Part shown: piece by piece, positions 51,352-63,558 of the stretch
How the letters are laid out: each line of letters opens with the position of its first letter
How positions within the stretch are numbered: position 1 is the first letter of the stretch
Assembly (NCBI GenBank): GCA_947503765.1
Contig: CANNFA010000002.1
Location: forward strand, 244,501-308,500
Source of the DNA: an uncultured Paracoccaceae bacterium
Lineage (GTDB): Bacteria > Pseudomonadota > Alphaproteobacteria > Rhodobacterales > Rhodobacteraceae
Reading direction: 5' to 3'
DNA length: 64,000 bases
The notes under the pieces: model-generated
What the model was told of the DNA's origin: nothing
Seen by the model: the letters and a program-made list of their open reading frames with translations, nothing else
The model's database searches: none
Made by a program: the position numbers and the translations under genes

Positions 51352-51464
51352 AGAGCATGTCTTGCCAAATTGAATTCTCGTGCCCGCCCGAACGCATTTG
51401 CGTCGCAAACGCTGCCTCGGTCGGGCACGAGAATACGGCTCGTCTTACTGGCAAGACACGCTCT
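51352..51464 (+). repeat. Structured intergenic repeat, copy B (nested inverted repeats)
   Basis: A 113-bp element with two long stems. The outer arms 51352-51367 and 51449-51464 pair at 15 of 16 positions (AGAGC, then GTCTTGCCA). The inner arms 51374-51391 and 51417-51434 pair at 17 of 18 (ATTCTCGTGCCCG core). The loop holds ACGCATTTGCGT. It fills the gap between gcvP and trxC and covers the last base pairs of the gcvP stop. It shares the blocks AGAGCATGTC, GAATTC, CGAACGC, AAACGCTG, CTCG and GACACGCT, in order, with copy A at 3783-3895. Confidence 0.85.
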
Positions 51465-54312
51465 ATTCCGCCGCTTCGGCGTAAGCCTCCAGCGGCGGGC
51501 AGGTGCAGATCAGATGCCGATCGCCATACACGTTGTCCACCCGGTTCACCGGCGGCCAGTACTTGTCCACCCGGAACGCACCGGCCGGGAAGCATCCGGC
51601 CTCGCGGCTGTAGGGCCGGTCCCAGTCGCCCACCAGATCCTCGACCGTGTGGGGGGCGTGTTTCAGCGGGTTGTTCTCGGCGTCCATCTCGCCCGAGGCG
51701 ACCGCGTCGATCTCGGCCCGGATCGCCAGCATCGCGTCGCAGAACCGGTCCAGCTCGGCCTTGGTCTCGCTCTCGGTCGGCTCCACCATCAGCGTGCCTG
51801 CAACCGGAAAGGACATCGTGGGCGCGTGAAACCCGTTGTCGATCAGCCGCTTGGCGACGTCATCCACGGTGATCCCGGCCAGTTTCTCGAACGGGCGGGT
51901 GTCGAGGATGCATTCATGCGCCACCCGGTTCCCGCGCCCCTTGAACAGCACGTCATAGGCGCCTTCCAGCCGCTTGGCGATGTAGTTGGCGTTCAAGATC
52001 GCGACCCGCGTCGCCTGCGTCAGCCCTTCGCCGCCCATCATCAGGATATAGGCCCAGGAAATCGGCAGGATCATCGGCGAGCCGTAGGGCGCGGCGGAAA
52101 CCGGCCCCTCGGTGCCGCCGCTATGCGGATGGCCGGGCAGGTGCGGCGCCAGGTGCGCCTTGACCCCGATCGGTCCCATGCCGGGGCCGCCGCCGCCATG
52201 CGGGATGCAGAAGGTCTTGTGCAGGTTCAGGTGGCTCACATCGGCGCCCAGATCGCCCGGACGCGCCAGCCCGACCAGCGCGTTGAGGTTGGCGCCGTCC
52301 AGATAGACCTGCCCGCCGTGGCGATGCGTGATATCGCAGACCTCGCGCACGGTTTCCTCGAACACGCCGTGGGTGGACGGATAGGTGATCATGCAGGCGG
52401 CCAGCGCGTCGCCCGCCGCCTCGGCCTTGGCGCGGAAGTCTTCCACGTCGATATCGCCGTTCTCGGCCGATTTGACCACCACCACGTCCATTCCCGCCAT
52501 CTGCGCCGAGGCCGGGTTCGTGCCATGCGCCGAGGTCGGGATCAGGCAGATCCTGCGCCCGGTATCGCCCTGCGCGCGGTGATAGGCGGCAATCGTCAAC
52601 AGTCCGGCAAATTCACCCTGCGCGCCGGAATTGGGCTGCATCGACATCGCGTCATAGCCGGTGATGCTGCACAGCTTGGCCGACAGGTCGTCGAGAAGCT
52701 GCCGGTATCCCTGCACCTGATCCTCGGGGGCGAAGGGGTGGATGTTCGAGAATTCCGGCCAGGTGACCGGCATCATTTCCGCCGCCGCGTTCAGCTTCAT
52801 CGTGCACGACCCCAGCGGGATCATCGCGCGGTCCAGCGCCAGGTCGCGGTCTGCGAGGCGGCGCATGTAGCGCATCATCTCGGTCTCGGCGCGGTTCATC
52901 TGGAACACCGGGTGGGTCAGGTATTCCGATTGCCGCAGCATCGCTTCGGGGATGCGGATGTCGCGCGCCGCATCGCCATACTCCGCCTCGATCCCGAAGG
53001 CGCGCCACAGCCGTTCCACTGCATCCACCCGCGTCGTCTCGTCCAGCGCGATGCCCAGCTTGGTCGTGCCGATCCGGCGCAGGTTGATCCGCTCTGCCCG
53101 CGCGGCGCGCAGGATCGCGCCCTGAAGCGGGCCGACCTCGACCGTGATGGTGTCGAAGAACGCTTCCGGCTCCACGGCAAAGCCCGCCGCCGACAGGACC
53201 TCCGCCACGCGAACGGCCTTGCGGTGGATGCCCTCGGCGATCGCGCGCAGGCCCACCGGCCCGTGGAACACCGCGTAGAACGACGCCATCACCGCCAGCA
53301 ACGCCTGCGCGGTGCACACGTTCGATGTCGCCTTTTCGCGGCGGATATGCTGCTCGCGGGTCTGCAGCGCCAGCCGGAACGCCTGGTTGCCGCGCGCGTC
53401 GATCGACACGCCGACCAGCCGGCCCGGCATCGAGCGCTTGTAGGCGTCGCGGCAGGCCATGTAGGCGGCATGCGGGCCGCCATAGCCCATCGGCACGCCG
53501 AACCGCTGGGTCGAGCCGACGGCGATGTCGGCGCCCATCGCGCCGGGTTCCTTCAGCACCGTCAGCGCCAGCGGGTCGGCGATCACGACGCCCAGCGCCT
53601 TCTGCGCGTGCAGCGCGTCGATCTGGGCGGTGAAATCGCGGACATCGCCGAACGTGCCTGGATACTGGAACGCGGCGCCGAACAGACCCTCTTCGGGCAT
53701 GTCCTCGGGCGCGCCCACGATCACCTTGATCCCCAGCGGTTCGGCGCGGGTCTGCATCACGGCGATATTCTGCGGGTGGCAATTCTCGTCGATGAAGAAG
53801 CCCACTGCCTTGGTCTTCGCCACCCGCTGCGCCATCGCCATCGCCTCGGCGGCGGCGGTGGCCTCGTCCAGCAGCGAGGCGTTGGCGATGTCCAGCCCGG
53901 TCAGGTCGCAGATCATCGTCTGGTAGTTCAGCAGCGCCTCCAGCCGGCCCTGGCTGATTTCCGGCTGATACGGCGTATAGGCCGTGTACCAGGCCGGGTT
54001 TTCCAAAATGTACCGCTGAATCGCGGGCGGCGTGACCGTCCCGTGATAGCCCTGCCCGATCATCGTGGTGAACACCTGGTTCTTCTGCGCGCATTGCCGC
54101 ATGAACCAGATCAGCTCGCGCTCCGACTTGGCGGGACCGAAATCCAGCGGCTCGGCCTGCCGGATGGATTTCGGCACCGTCTCTTCGATCAGCGCATCAA
54201 GGCTGCCTGCGCCGACGACCTCCAGCATGGCGGCCATTTCCTCGGGAGAGGGGCCGATATGGCGGCGGTTGGCGAAATCGTGCGGTTCGTAATCGGACGA
54301 GGAAAAGGGCAT
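51463..54312 (-). CDS. gcvP: Glycine dehydrogenase (decarboxylating), P-protein
   Basis: GcvP decarboxylates glycine and passes the aminomethyl group to the lipoyl arm of GcvH. The 949-residue product is the single-chain form, with both alpha-like (1-450) and beta-like (450-949) halves. Landmarks are [14 protein letters not shown] near the start, [29 protein letters not shown], the glycine-rich [13 protein letters not shown] and the PLP-lysine in [18 protein letters not shown] 54312 has a weak ribosome site, but the conserved N terminus fits. It is the third gene of the riboswitch-controlled gcvT-gcvH-gcvP operon, 67 bases after gcvH. Confidence 0.97.
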   Translation of the reverse strand: MPFSSSDYEPHDFANRRHIGPSPEEMAAMLEVVGAGSLDALIEETVPKSIRQAEPLDFGPAKSERELIWFMRQCAQKNQVFTTMIGQGYHGTVTPPAIQRYILENPAWYTAYTPYQPEISQGRLEALLNYQTMICDLTGLDIANASLLDEATAAAEAMAMAQRVAKTKAVGFFIDENCHPQNIAVMQTRAEPLGIKVIVGAPEDMPEEGLFGAAFQYPGTFGDVRDFTAQIDALHAQKALGVVIADPLALTVLKEPGAMGADIAVGSTQRFGVPMGYGGPHAAYMACRDAYKRSMPGRLVGVSIDARGNQAFRLALQTREQHIRREKATSNVCTAQALLAVMASFYAVFHGPVGLRAIAEGIHRKAVRVAEVLSAAGFAVEPEAFFDTITVEVGPLQGAILRAARAERINLRRIGTTKLGIALDETTRVDAVERLWRAFGIEAEYGDAARDIRIPEAMLRQSEYLTHPVFQMNRAETEMMRYMRRLADRDLALDRAMIPLGSCTMKLNAAAEMMPVTWPEFSNIHPFAPEDQVQGYRQLLDDLSAKLCSITGYDAMSMQPNSGAQGEFAGLLTIAAYHRAQGDTGRRICLIPTSAHGTNPASAQMAGMDVVVVKSAENGDIDVEDFRAKAEAAGDALAACMITYPSTHGVFEETVREVCDITHRHGGQVYLDGANLNALVGLARPGDLGADVSHLNLHKTFCIPHGGGGPGMGPIGVKAHLAPHLPGHPHSGGTEGPVSAAPYGSPMILPISWAYILMMGGEGLTQATRVAILNANYIAKRLEGAYDVLFKGRGNRVAHECILDTRPFEKLAGITVDDVAKRLIDNGFHAPTMSFPVAGTLMVEPTESETKAELDRFCDAMLAIRAEIDAVASGEMDAENNPLKHAPHTVEDLVGDWDRPYSREAGCFPAGAFRVDKYWPPVNRVDNVYGDRHLICTCPPLEAYAEAAE

Positions 54313-54379
54313 GTCTCACGCCTGTTCAGCTGAAGGGGCAGGTAAACGCACGGCGAGTGCCGCGCGGCGGGGCAGGGCG

Positions 54380-54739
54380 CTAGCCGATGAATTTCTTGTA
54401 AGCGGCGTCATCCATCAACTCGTCGAGCACCGACGGATCCTCGATGCGCATCTTGAAGAACCAGCCGTCGCCCAGCGGATCCTCGTTCACGAGGCCCGGA
54501 TTCTCGACCACGGCTTCGTTCACCTCGACGATCTCGCCGTCGAGCGGGGCAAGGATTTCCGACGCGGCCTTGACCGATTCGATCACCGCGACCTCGTCAT
54601 CGGTGGAAACGGTGGTTTCGGCATCGGGCAGTTCCACGAACACCACGTCGCCCAGTTGTTCGCTAGCATGTTCGGTGATGCCCACGGTCACGATATTGCC
54701 GTCGGCCACCAGCCATTCATGTTCCTCGGTGAATTTCAT
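54380..54739 (-). CDS. gcvH: Glycine cleavage system H protein
   Basis: GcvH shuttles the aminomethyl intermediate on a lipoyl-lysine between GcvP, GcvT and the lipoamide dehydrogenase. The 119-residue product has the lipoylation site Lys57 in [12 protein letters not shown], preceded by EHEWLVADG and [33 protein letters not shown] closes the fold. GGGAG lies 6-10 bases before ATG 54739. The frame is open upstream through gcvT but that is shadow. It follows gcvT by 17 bases. Confidence 0.97.
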   Translation of the reverse strand: MKFTEEHEWLVADGNIVTVGITEHASEQLGDVVFVELPDAETTVSTDDEVAVIESVKAASEILAPLDGEIVEVNEAVVENPGLVNEDPLGDGWFFKMRIEDPSVLDELMDDAAYKKFIG

Positions 54740-54756
54740 CGCAGTCTCCCTCTTGG

Positions 54757-55887
54757 TCATTTCCTGTAGCCGGCTTCGCGGAACGGCATTGCCGCAACGC
54801 GGGCGGGCAGTCTTTTTCCGCGCACCTCGCCGTAAAGCACCGTGCCTTCCGCCGCGTGGCCGGCATCGACATAGGCCATCGAGATCGGCGCCTCGACCGA
54901 GGGGCCGTAAGCGCCCGATGTCACCTCGCCGATGGGCGCGCCGCCCTCGGCACCGGCATGGATCGGGGTGCCGGGGCGCATCGGTGCGCGCCCCTCCGGG
55001 CGCAGCCCGATCCGGCGCCGCGCGGTGCCGTCTTCCATTTCTGAAAGGATCTTCTCCGCGCCCGGAAAGCCGCCTTCGCGCGCGCCGCCGCGTCGCCGCG
55101 CCTTCTGGATCGCCCAGCCGAGCCCGGCCGCGATGGGGCTTGTCTCGGGGCCAAGATCGCTGCCGTAAAGGCACAGACCCGCCTCCAGCCGTAGCGAATC
55201 GCGCGCGCCCAGACCGATCGGTGCCACGGCATCGTCGGCCAGCAGGGCGCGGGCGAAATCCGCCGCGCGGTCCTCGGGCACCGAAATCTCGAACCCGTCC
55301 TCGCCGGTATAGCCCGACCGCGACAGCCACAGATCGCCGTGATCGGACGCCACAACCGCCACGTCCATGAACCGCATGTCCGCCGCCTCGGGCACTAGCG
55401 CGGCCAGCACCCGCTCGGCCTCGGGCCCCTGAAGCGCCAGAAGCGCGCGGTCCGTCACCTCCTCGACGGCGCAGGTGGCGGCAAGATGCGCGCGCATATG
55501 GGCAAGATCGGCCGCCTTGCAGGCCGCGTTGGTGACGGTGAACAGGTGATCGCCCCGGTTCGCCACCATCAGGTCGTCAAGGATGCCGCCCGCGTCGTTG
55601 GTGAAGAACGTGTAGCGCTGCCGCCCTTCCTTCAGCGCCAGCAGATCCTGCGGCACCAGCGTCTCGAACGCCTCGGCCGCGACGGCGATGCCGCCCTGCA
55701 GCGGCCGGATGAGCACCTGACCCATATGGCTGACATCGAACAGCCCGGCCGCGGCGCGGCAATGCAGATGTTCCTTGAGCACGCCCATCGGGTATTGCAC
55801 CGGCATCTCGTAGCCGGCGAAGGGCACCATCTTTGCCCCCAATTCGACGTGCAGATCGTAAAGACAGGTCCGTTCCAGATCGGCCAT
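54757..55887 (-). CDS. gcvT: Aminomethyltransferase, T protein
   Basis: GcvT releases ammonia from the GcvH-bound intermediate and forms 5,10-methylene-THF. The 376-residue product begins [32 protein letters not shown], with [23 protein letters not shown] (catalytic Asp region), [13 protein letters not shown] and [17 protein letters not shown] as family marks. Start 55887 is preferred to 55926 because the family N terminus starts there and a GGGGGG tract lies just ahead. It is the first gene after the tandem glycine riboswitch. Confidence 0.97.
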   Translation of the reverse strand: MADLERTCLYDLHVELGAKMVPFAGYEMPVQYPMGVLKEHLHCRAAAGLFDVSHMGQVLIRPLQGGIAVAAEAFETLVPQDLLALKEGRQRYTFFTNDAGGILDDLMVANRGDHLFTVTNAACKAADLAHMRAHLAATCAVEEVTDRALLALQGPEAERVLAALVPEAADMRFMDVAVVASDHGDLWLSRSGYTGEDGFEISVPEDRAADFARALLADDAVAPIGLGARDSLRLEAGLCLYGSDLGPETSPIAAGLGWAIQKARRRGGAREGGFPGAEKILSEMEDGTARRRIGLRPEGRAPMRPGTPIHAGAEGGAPIGEVTSGAYGPSVEAPISMAYVDAGHAAEGTVLYGEVRGKRLPARVAAMPFREAGYRK

Positions 55888-55950
55888 GCCGCCCCCCAAG
55901 CCTCGCCGGACCGAATCCGGCACCATGCCGGGCGCTTCGCCGCCCGAACG

Positions 55951-56125
55951 ATGCCCCCTCTGTCCGTCCGCCTGAGATCGTTATCCCTTCGGCGCCCCGG
56001 ATCAAGCCGGGATCTCTCCAGAGTCCGTCACCGACGCCAGGTCCCTTGTGCCTGAGAGTTTACCGGGGCGGTTGCTCCTTCGGCACCGGCATGGGCCGGA
56101 TTCTCCCTGGCTCGGCCCCGCAACG
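55951..56125 (-). promoter_or_regulatory. Tandem glycine riboswitch upstream of gcvT
   Basis: On the minus strand two glycine aptamers lie in series. The first contains GGGAGAATCCGG, then GCCGAAGGAGCAA and AACTCTCAGGCA. The second contains GACTCTGGAGAG, then GCCGAAGGGATAACG and ATCTCAGGCGGACAGAGG. These are the conserved cores of the gcvT RNA element. The gcvT start is about 64 bases downstream. In known cases glycine binding turns the glycine cleavage operon on; direction here is inferred. Confidence 0.93.
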
Positions 56126-56169
56126 CTACGCGAAGCGGTGCGGCGCGGCAAGAGGGGCCGGGACGGGGG

Positions 56170-57147
56170 CTATTCGGCCGGGACCGGGGCCGGCAGGGAA
56201 ACGGCTGGGCGTTCCCGCCGGCGCAGCAATGCCCAGACTGCCGCGATGATGGTGATCGAGGCATAGCCATCGACGGCATAGTGGAACCCCGAATAGACGG
56301 ACAGGAATAGGATCGCGGCGAGGAAGGCAGCGGCGGGAAGAACCAGCAGCGAGAAACGTTCGACCGTGTAGAGCAGGATCACGCTGGCCACGGCGATATG
56401 AACGCTGGGGAAAGCCGATATACCCGTGCCCAGCACCTGCCGGTCCTCGACGTAAAAGCCCCAAAGGCTTTCTTGGATTCGCACGAAAAGCGGGCTGGAA
56501 AATGCGCCGCTGTCCAGAGCATCGCGTAGGTCACCGAAGCGGTCAGTCAGCAGCAGCGCATCGTAAAAGACCGGTCCCGCCGACATGAAGGCAAGCGCCA
56601 GCACGTTCCCGACGAAGACCCACGCGGCGCCGTACAGGACAAGGAAGCGCCGGCGCCGCGCCGTATCGGTTTCGGCAACGGCAAGGAATATCGGAAAGCC
56701 GAAGGCAAGGATTCCCCAGACCTTGAAATATAGAACGTCGGCAAGGCCAATGGGCAGGTATCTGGATAGCCCGTGTGCCGCGATCCACGGATCGGTTCCG
56801 AAGTGAAGCCAGGCATCGAACCGGGCCAGAACAGGGTCGGCGTGGAAATCTAGGATCAGGGGCAACAGGTTCTTGAACTGCGCAAAGCCGGCGAGAAAGG
56901 CGATGGTGCCGAAAACCGCGAAACCCACCGCGCGAATTGCCGCCATCGATCCGGACCGTGCATTCCAAGCCGCGTGCAGAACGAGCACGGCCAGGAGTCC
57001 CACCAGCAGCTGGTGCGAAACCGGGGCGAAAGCCACTGCGCCGCGCAGCGCCAGGATCATCAATGCGGCCGCATCGCCGCGCAGCAGTTCGACCGCCAGG
57101 AACGACAGACCAAGATAGGCCAAAGAGAAGTAGAAGAATCCGCGCAT
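56170..57147 (-). CDS. PAP2-superfamily membrane protein (Aur1/Ipt1-like)
   Basis: A 325-residue integral membrane protein with about seven hydrophobic helices. The C-terminal part carries the PAP2/phosphatase triad region: SAFPSVHIAVASV (SxxxH motif) and YSGFHYAVDGYAS (His with Asp, the third motif). Residues GTDPWIAAHGLSRYLP and GTGISAFPS resemble the inositolphosphotransferase (Aur1/Ipt1) branch more than simple lipid phosphatases. It probably removes or transfers a phospho-head group on the periplasmic side of the inner membrane. No strong ribosome site is seen before ATG 57147. It lies just upstream of the riboswitch-led gcv operon on the same strand but is separate from it. Confidence 0.85.
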   Translation of the reverse strand: MRGFFYFSLAYLGLSFLAVELLRGDAAALMILALRGAVAFAPVSHQLLVGLLAVLVLHAAWNARSGSMAAIRAVGFAVFGTIAFLAGFAQFKNLLPLILDFHADPVLARFDAWLHFGTDPWIAAHGLSRYLPIGLADVLYFKVWGILAFGFPIFLAVAETDTARRRRFLVLYGAAWVFVGNVLALAFMSAGPVFYDALLLTDRFGDLRDALDSGAFSSPLFVRIQESLWGFYVEDRQVLGTGISAFPSVHIAVASVILLYTVERFSLLVLPAAAFLAAILFLSVYSGFHYAVDGYASITIIAAVWALLRRRERPAVSLPAPVPAE

Positions 57148-57286
57148 GACATCCGGCAGGTCTGGAAAACGTGATCCGATCCATGGCTAAACTGAAAAAG
57201 TGAACATTTTGTGTCCGCTTGCGAGATTGCCGGCCTGGGATTTCCGGCGCCGGCGGCGATACGGCCAATCGGGACGCCCCGCCCCC

Positions 57287-57314
57287 TTGCACCGGCGCCT
57301 TGCGGGACTATAAC
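57287..57314 (+). promoter_or_regulatory. Candidate sigma-70 promoter of carB
   Basis: TTGCAC (57287-57292) and TATAAC (57309-57314) are separated by 16 bases. The carB ATG is 27 bases after the -10 box, preceded by GGGGGATGAC, so the leader would be very short. Confidence 0.55.
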
Positions 57315-57340
57315 CCCGCGAACCGCAGCCGGGGGATGAC

Positions 57341-60763
<3,423 letters not shown>

Positions 60764-60790
60764 GACGGGTGCCCGCACATACCGCCCCGG

Positions 60791-60809
60791 GCGCCGCAGA
60801 CGGCGGCGC
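60791..60809 (+). terminator. Hairpin after carB
   Basis: GCGCCGC (60791-60797) pairs perfectly with GCGGCGC (60803-60809) around a 5-base loop, 27 bases after the carB stop and 36 bases before the GST start. There is no T-run. Confidence 0.4.
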
Positions 60810-60845
60810 TAGCTGGCAAACGACAACGACAAGGAAAGGCACGCG

Positions 60846-61715
60846 ATGAGTTCCGACGAATACGATCCGCCGAAGGTCTGGACCTGGGACACGGAAAACG
60901 GCGGCCAGTTCGCCAGCACCAACCGCCCGGTCGCGGGCGCGACCCATGACCGCGAGCTGCCGGTCGGCGAACATCCCTACCAGCTCTATTCCCTGGCCAC
61001 GCCGAACGGGCAGAAGGTGACGATCCTGTTCGAGGAGCTGCTGGAGGCCGGCTTTGACGCCGAATACGATGCCTGGCCGATCCGCATCGGCGATGGCGAC
61101 CAGTTCGGCTCGGGCTTCGTGGCGGCCAATCCGAATTCCAAGATCCCCGCGCTGATGGATCATAGCGCCACGCCGCCGACCCGCGTCTTCGAAAGCGCGG
61201 CGATCCTGATGCATCTGTCGGAGCGGTTCGGCGCCTTCCAGGTAAGCGACCCCGCGGACCGGCCGGAGATGCTGTCCTGGCTGTTCTGGCAGATGGGCAG
61301 CGCGCCGTATCTGGGCGGCGGCTTTGGCCATTTCTACGCATATGCGCCGAAGAAATGGGAATACCCGATCAACCGCTTCGCGATGGAGGTCAAGCGCCAG
61401 CTCGACGTGCTGGACCGGCATCTTGACGGACGCGACTGGATGGCGGGCGGCGACTATACCATCGCCGACATGGCGATCTGGCCCTGGTATGGCGGGCTGG
61501 TGCTGTTCGACCAGTACGGTGCTTCCGAATTCCTCGACACCGCGTCCTACCGCAACGTGGTCTCCTGGGCGGAGCGTATCTGGGCGCGCCCGGCGGTCCG
61601 GCGCGGGCGCAAGGTGAACCGTTTTCAGGGGGAGCTGTCAGATCAGTTGCACGAGCGGCACGCCGCCTCGGATTTCGAGCTGCGCACCCAGGACAAGCTG
61701 GAAGCGCAGGGATAG
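60846..61715 (+). CDS. YghU-type glutathione S-transferase / disulfide-bond oxidoreductase
   Basis: A 289-residue glutathione-transferase-fold protein of the Nu class (YghU/YfcG), which binds two glutathiones and acts mainly as a disulphide reductase. The long N-terminal arm FASTNRPVAGATHDRELPVG precedes the thioredoxin-like domain (HPYQLYSLATPNGQKVTILFEELL, with Thr-Pro-Asn as the GSH site). NPNSKIPAL and VFESAAILMHLSERF bind glutathione. The helical domain includes DWMAGGDYTIADMAIWPW. AAGGAAAGG precedes ATG 60846. It follows carB but is separated by a hairpin. Confidence 0.92.
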   Translation: MSSDEYDPPKVWTWDTENGGQFASTNRPVAGATHDRELPVGEHPYQLYSLATPNGQKVTILFEELLEAGFDAEYDAWPIRIGDGDQFGSGFVAANPNSKIPALMDHSATPPTRVFESAAILMHLSERFGAFQVSDPADRPEMLSWLFWQMGSAPYLGGGFGHFYAYAPKKWEYPINRFAMEVKRQLDVLDRHLDGRDWMAGGDYTIADMAIWPWYGGLVLFDQYGASEFLDTASYRNVVSWAERIWARPAVRRGRKVNRFQGELSDQLHERHAASDFELRTQDKLEAQG

Positions 61716-61744
61716 GATATCGCCGCGCTGGCGCGCGGCGATCC

Positions 61745-61797
61745 GGGTGGGGGGCGCTGCCCCCCACGCCCCCCGGGATATTTGAAAACCGAAGAAG
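61745..61797 (+). repeat. Rhodobacterales-type extragenic palindrome
   Basis: GTGGGGGG (61747-61754) pairs perfectly with CCCCCCAC (61760-61767) around CGCTG. It is followed by GCCCCCCGGGATATTTGAAAACC and GAAGAAG. From memory this hairpin plus GGGATATTT..AAGAAG tail recurs between genes across Rhodobacterales. Here it fills the gap between the convergent GST and pcs genes and could also end transcription. Confidence 0.75.
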
Positions 61798-61836
61798 GGG
61801 CCCGCAGAGGGACCGTGTGCAGCGCGGAAGGGCCGG

Positions 61837-62535
61837 TCAGGCGCCGGCGCGCGCCGGGATAAGCTGTTGCAGGATGCCCGCGAACACCAGGTAGAGCGAG
61901 GTGACGATCAGGCCCCAATGCGCCCAGCTTTGCGGGTCGAAATCGACCCAGGCGGCCCAGCCGGCAAAGAAGGTCCAGGCCAGTGCCATCGGCAGCGACA
62001 CCGCGCGCCAGCGTTCGGTGCGCACCGGATGGATGAATTTCAGCGGCATGAACATCGCGGCCGCCAGCACCACCACGATGAACAGGATCGCCCAGATCCC
62101 CGGATGCAGCCCGAACAGGACGATCACCACCATGTTCCAGCAGCCGGGAAAGCCCGAGAACGAATTGTCCTTCGTCTTCATCCGGGTGTCGGCGAAATAG
62201 ATGACGCTGGTAAAGGTGATCAGGATGATCGCGCACCAGCCGGTCCAGTCCGGCAGCAACCCCGACTTGAACAGCGCATAGGCCGGGATGAACACGTAGG
62301 TCAGGTAGTCGATGATGAGATCCATGAGCACGCCGTCATATTGCGGCGCGTTCACCTTGACGTCGTAGCGGCGGGCCAGCGGCCCATCGAGGCCGTCCAC
62401 CGCGAAGGCGACGACCAGCCACAGGTACATCAACCCCCATTTCTCGTCGACGGCGGCCAGCATAGCCAGCATGGCAAAGACCGCGCCGGTGGCGGTCAGG
62501 TAATGGACGCAAACGGCCTTCAGTCTCGCGGTCAT
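61837..62535 (-). CDS. pcs: Phosphatidylcholine synthase
   Basis: A 232-residue integral membrane CDP-alcohol phosphatidyltransferase that joins CDP-diacylglycerol and choline to make phosphatidylcholine, a lipid of host-associated and marine alphaproteobacteria. About seven to eight hydrophobic helices are seen. The CDP-alcohol motif is VDGLDGPLARRYDVKVNAPQYDGVLMDLIIDYLTYV, given here in pieces: DGLDGPLARR, then YDG and DLIIDYL with the metal-binding aspartates. VHYLTATGAVFAMLAML at the start is typical of Pcs. A plain CDP-alcohol transferase is the alternative. It lies 78 bases downstream of xerC on the same strand. Confidence 0.9.
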   Translation of the reverse strand: MTARLKAVCVHYLTATGAVFAMLAMLAAVDEKWGLMYLWLVVAFAVDGLDGPLARRYDVKVNAPQYDGVLMDLIIDYLTYVFIPAYALFKSGLLPDWTGWCAIILITFTSVIYFADTRMKTKDNSFSGFPGCWNMVVIVLFGLHPGIWAILFIVVVLAAAMFMPLKFIHPVRTERWRAVSLPMALAWTFFAGWAAWVDFDPQSWAHWGLIVTSLYLVFAGILQQLIPARAGA

Positions 62536-62613
62536 TTGCCCGTCATGCCGGATATGGCCTGCCAGCGCAAACGAATAGGCGCAGGGGCTTCGGGCCGGGG
62601 TCTGGCGGTTCGC

Positions 62614-63558
62614 CTATGCACGCGGATGCGCCTGGTCGTAGACCTCCATCAGCCGGGCCTGATCGACCGCCGTGTAGGCCTGCGTGGTGGACAGCGACGC
62701 ATGGCCGAGCAGTTCCTGGATCGCCCGCAGATCGCCGCCTGCCGCAAGCAGGTGCGTGGCGAAGCTGTGGCGCAGGGCATGCGGCGTCGCCGTGGCGGGC
62801 AGGCCGAGCTGCATCCGCGCGTCCTGCATCGCCTGGCGGATCACCCGCGCATTGACAGCCCCGCCCCGCACGCCGCGAAACAGCGGCGCGTCCGGTGCCA
62901 TCTGCCACGGGCAGGCGGCGACATAGGCGGCGACGGCGTCCCGCGCGGCGGGGATCACCGGCACGATGCGTTCCTTGCCGCCCTTGCCGGCGATCCGCAG
63001 CACCTCGGGCAGGGGGGCATCCGCGCCGGTCAGGCCCAGCCCTTCGGAGATGCGCAGCCCGCAGCCGTATAGCAGCGTGACGATCGCCACGTCGCGCGCG
63101 CCGACCCACCCGGTGCGCGGCGCCAGGCCGACCGTGTCGATCACGTCGCGCGCCGATGCCTCGGTCAGCGGGCGCGGCAGCTTGCGGCGGTATTTCGGGC
63201 TGCGCGCCGACAGGATGGCGGTCGGCTCGAAGCCTTCGCGTTCGGCGGCCCAGCGGGTAAAGGACTTGACCGCCGACAGGCTGCGCGCCAGCGACCGCGC
63301 CGCCACGCCGCGCCCGCGTTCATGCGCCATCCAGGCCCGCATGTCGGACACCGTGACCGCGCCCAAAGCGGCCGGTCCCATGCCGCCGCCCAGATGCACG
63401 GCGAGAAAGCCAAGCCAGCCCGCCACGTCGCGGCCATAGGCGGCGAGCGTCTGCTCGGCCGCCCCGTCCAGCGCCTTGAGATGATCGAGCCAGCGCGCCA
63501 GCGCGTCGCGCATCCCCACCGAAAGCGCGAGGCCGTGCGCCGCGGCGCGGCCGGTCAC
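62614..63558 (-). CDS. xerC: Tyrosine recombinase XerC
   Basis: XerC, with XerD and FtsK, resolves chromosome dimers at dif. The 314-residue product has an N-terminal SAM-like core-binding domain (about 15-110) and a catalytic domain with Arg169 (CGLRISE), Lys192 (GKGGKER), His260 and Arg263 (HALRHSF), His286 (LGHASLS) and the nucleophile Tyr295 (TTQAYTAV). The GTG start at 63558 overlaps the DUF484 stop (GTGA), a conserved pairing in proteobacteria that argues for the housekeeping XerC rather than an integrase. Fifty more open codons upstream are shadow of the DUF484 gene. Confidence 0.94.
   Translation of the reverse strand: MTGRAAAHGLALSVGMRDALARWLDHLKALDGAAEQTLAAYGRDVAGWLGFLAVHLGGGMGPAALGAVTVSDMRAWMAHERGRGVAARSLARSLSAVKSFTRWAAEREGFEPTAILSARSPKYRRKLPRPLTEASARDVIDTVGLAPRTGWVGARDVAIVTLLYGCGLRISEGLGLTGADAPLPEVLRIAGKGGKERIVPVIPAARDAVAAYVAACPWQMAPDAPLFRGVRGGAVNARVIRQAMQDARMQLGLPATATPHALRHSFATHLLAAGGDLRAIQELLGHASLSTTQAYTAVDQARLMEVYDQAHPRA

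Noticed and set aside
50746-54333. Plus-strand open frame of 1195 codons opposite gcvP
   Set aside because: Antisense shadow of gcvP, with no ribosome site or family similarity.
62614-63558. Tyrosine recombinase as sign of an integrated element
   Set aside because: It overlaps a DUF484 gene, the standard xerC context; no attachment repeats or phage genes lie nearby.
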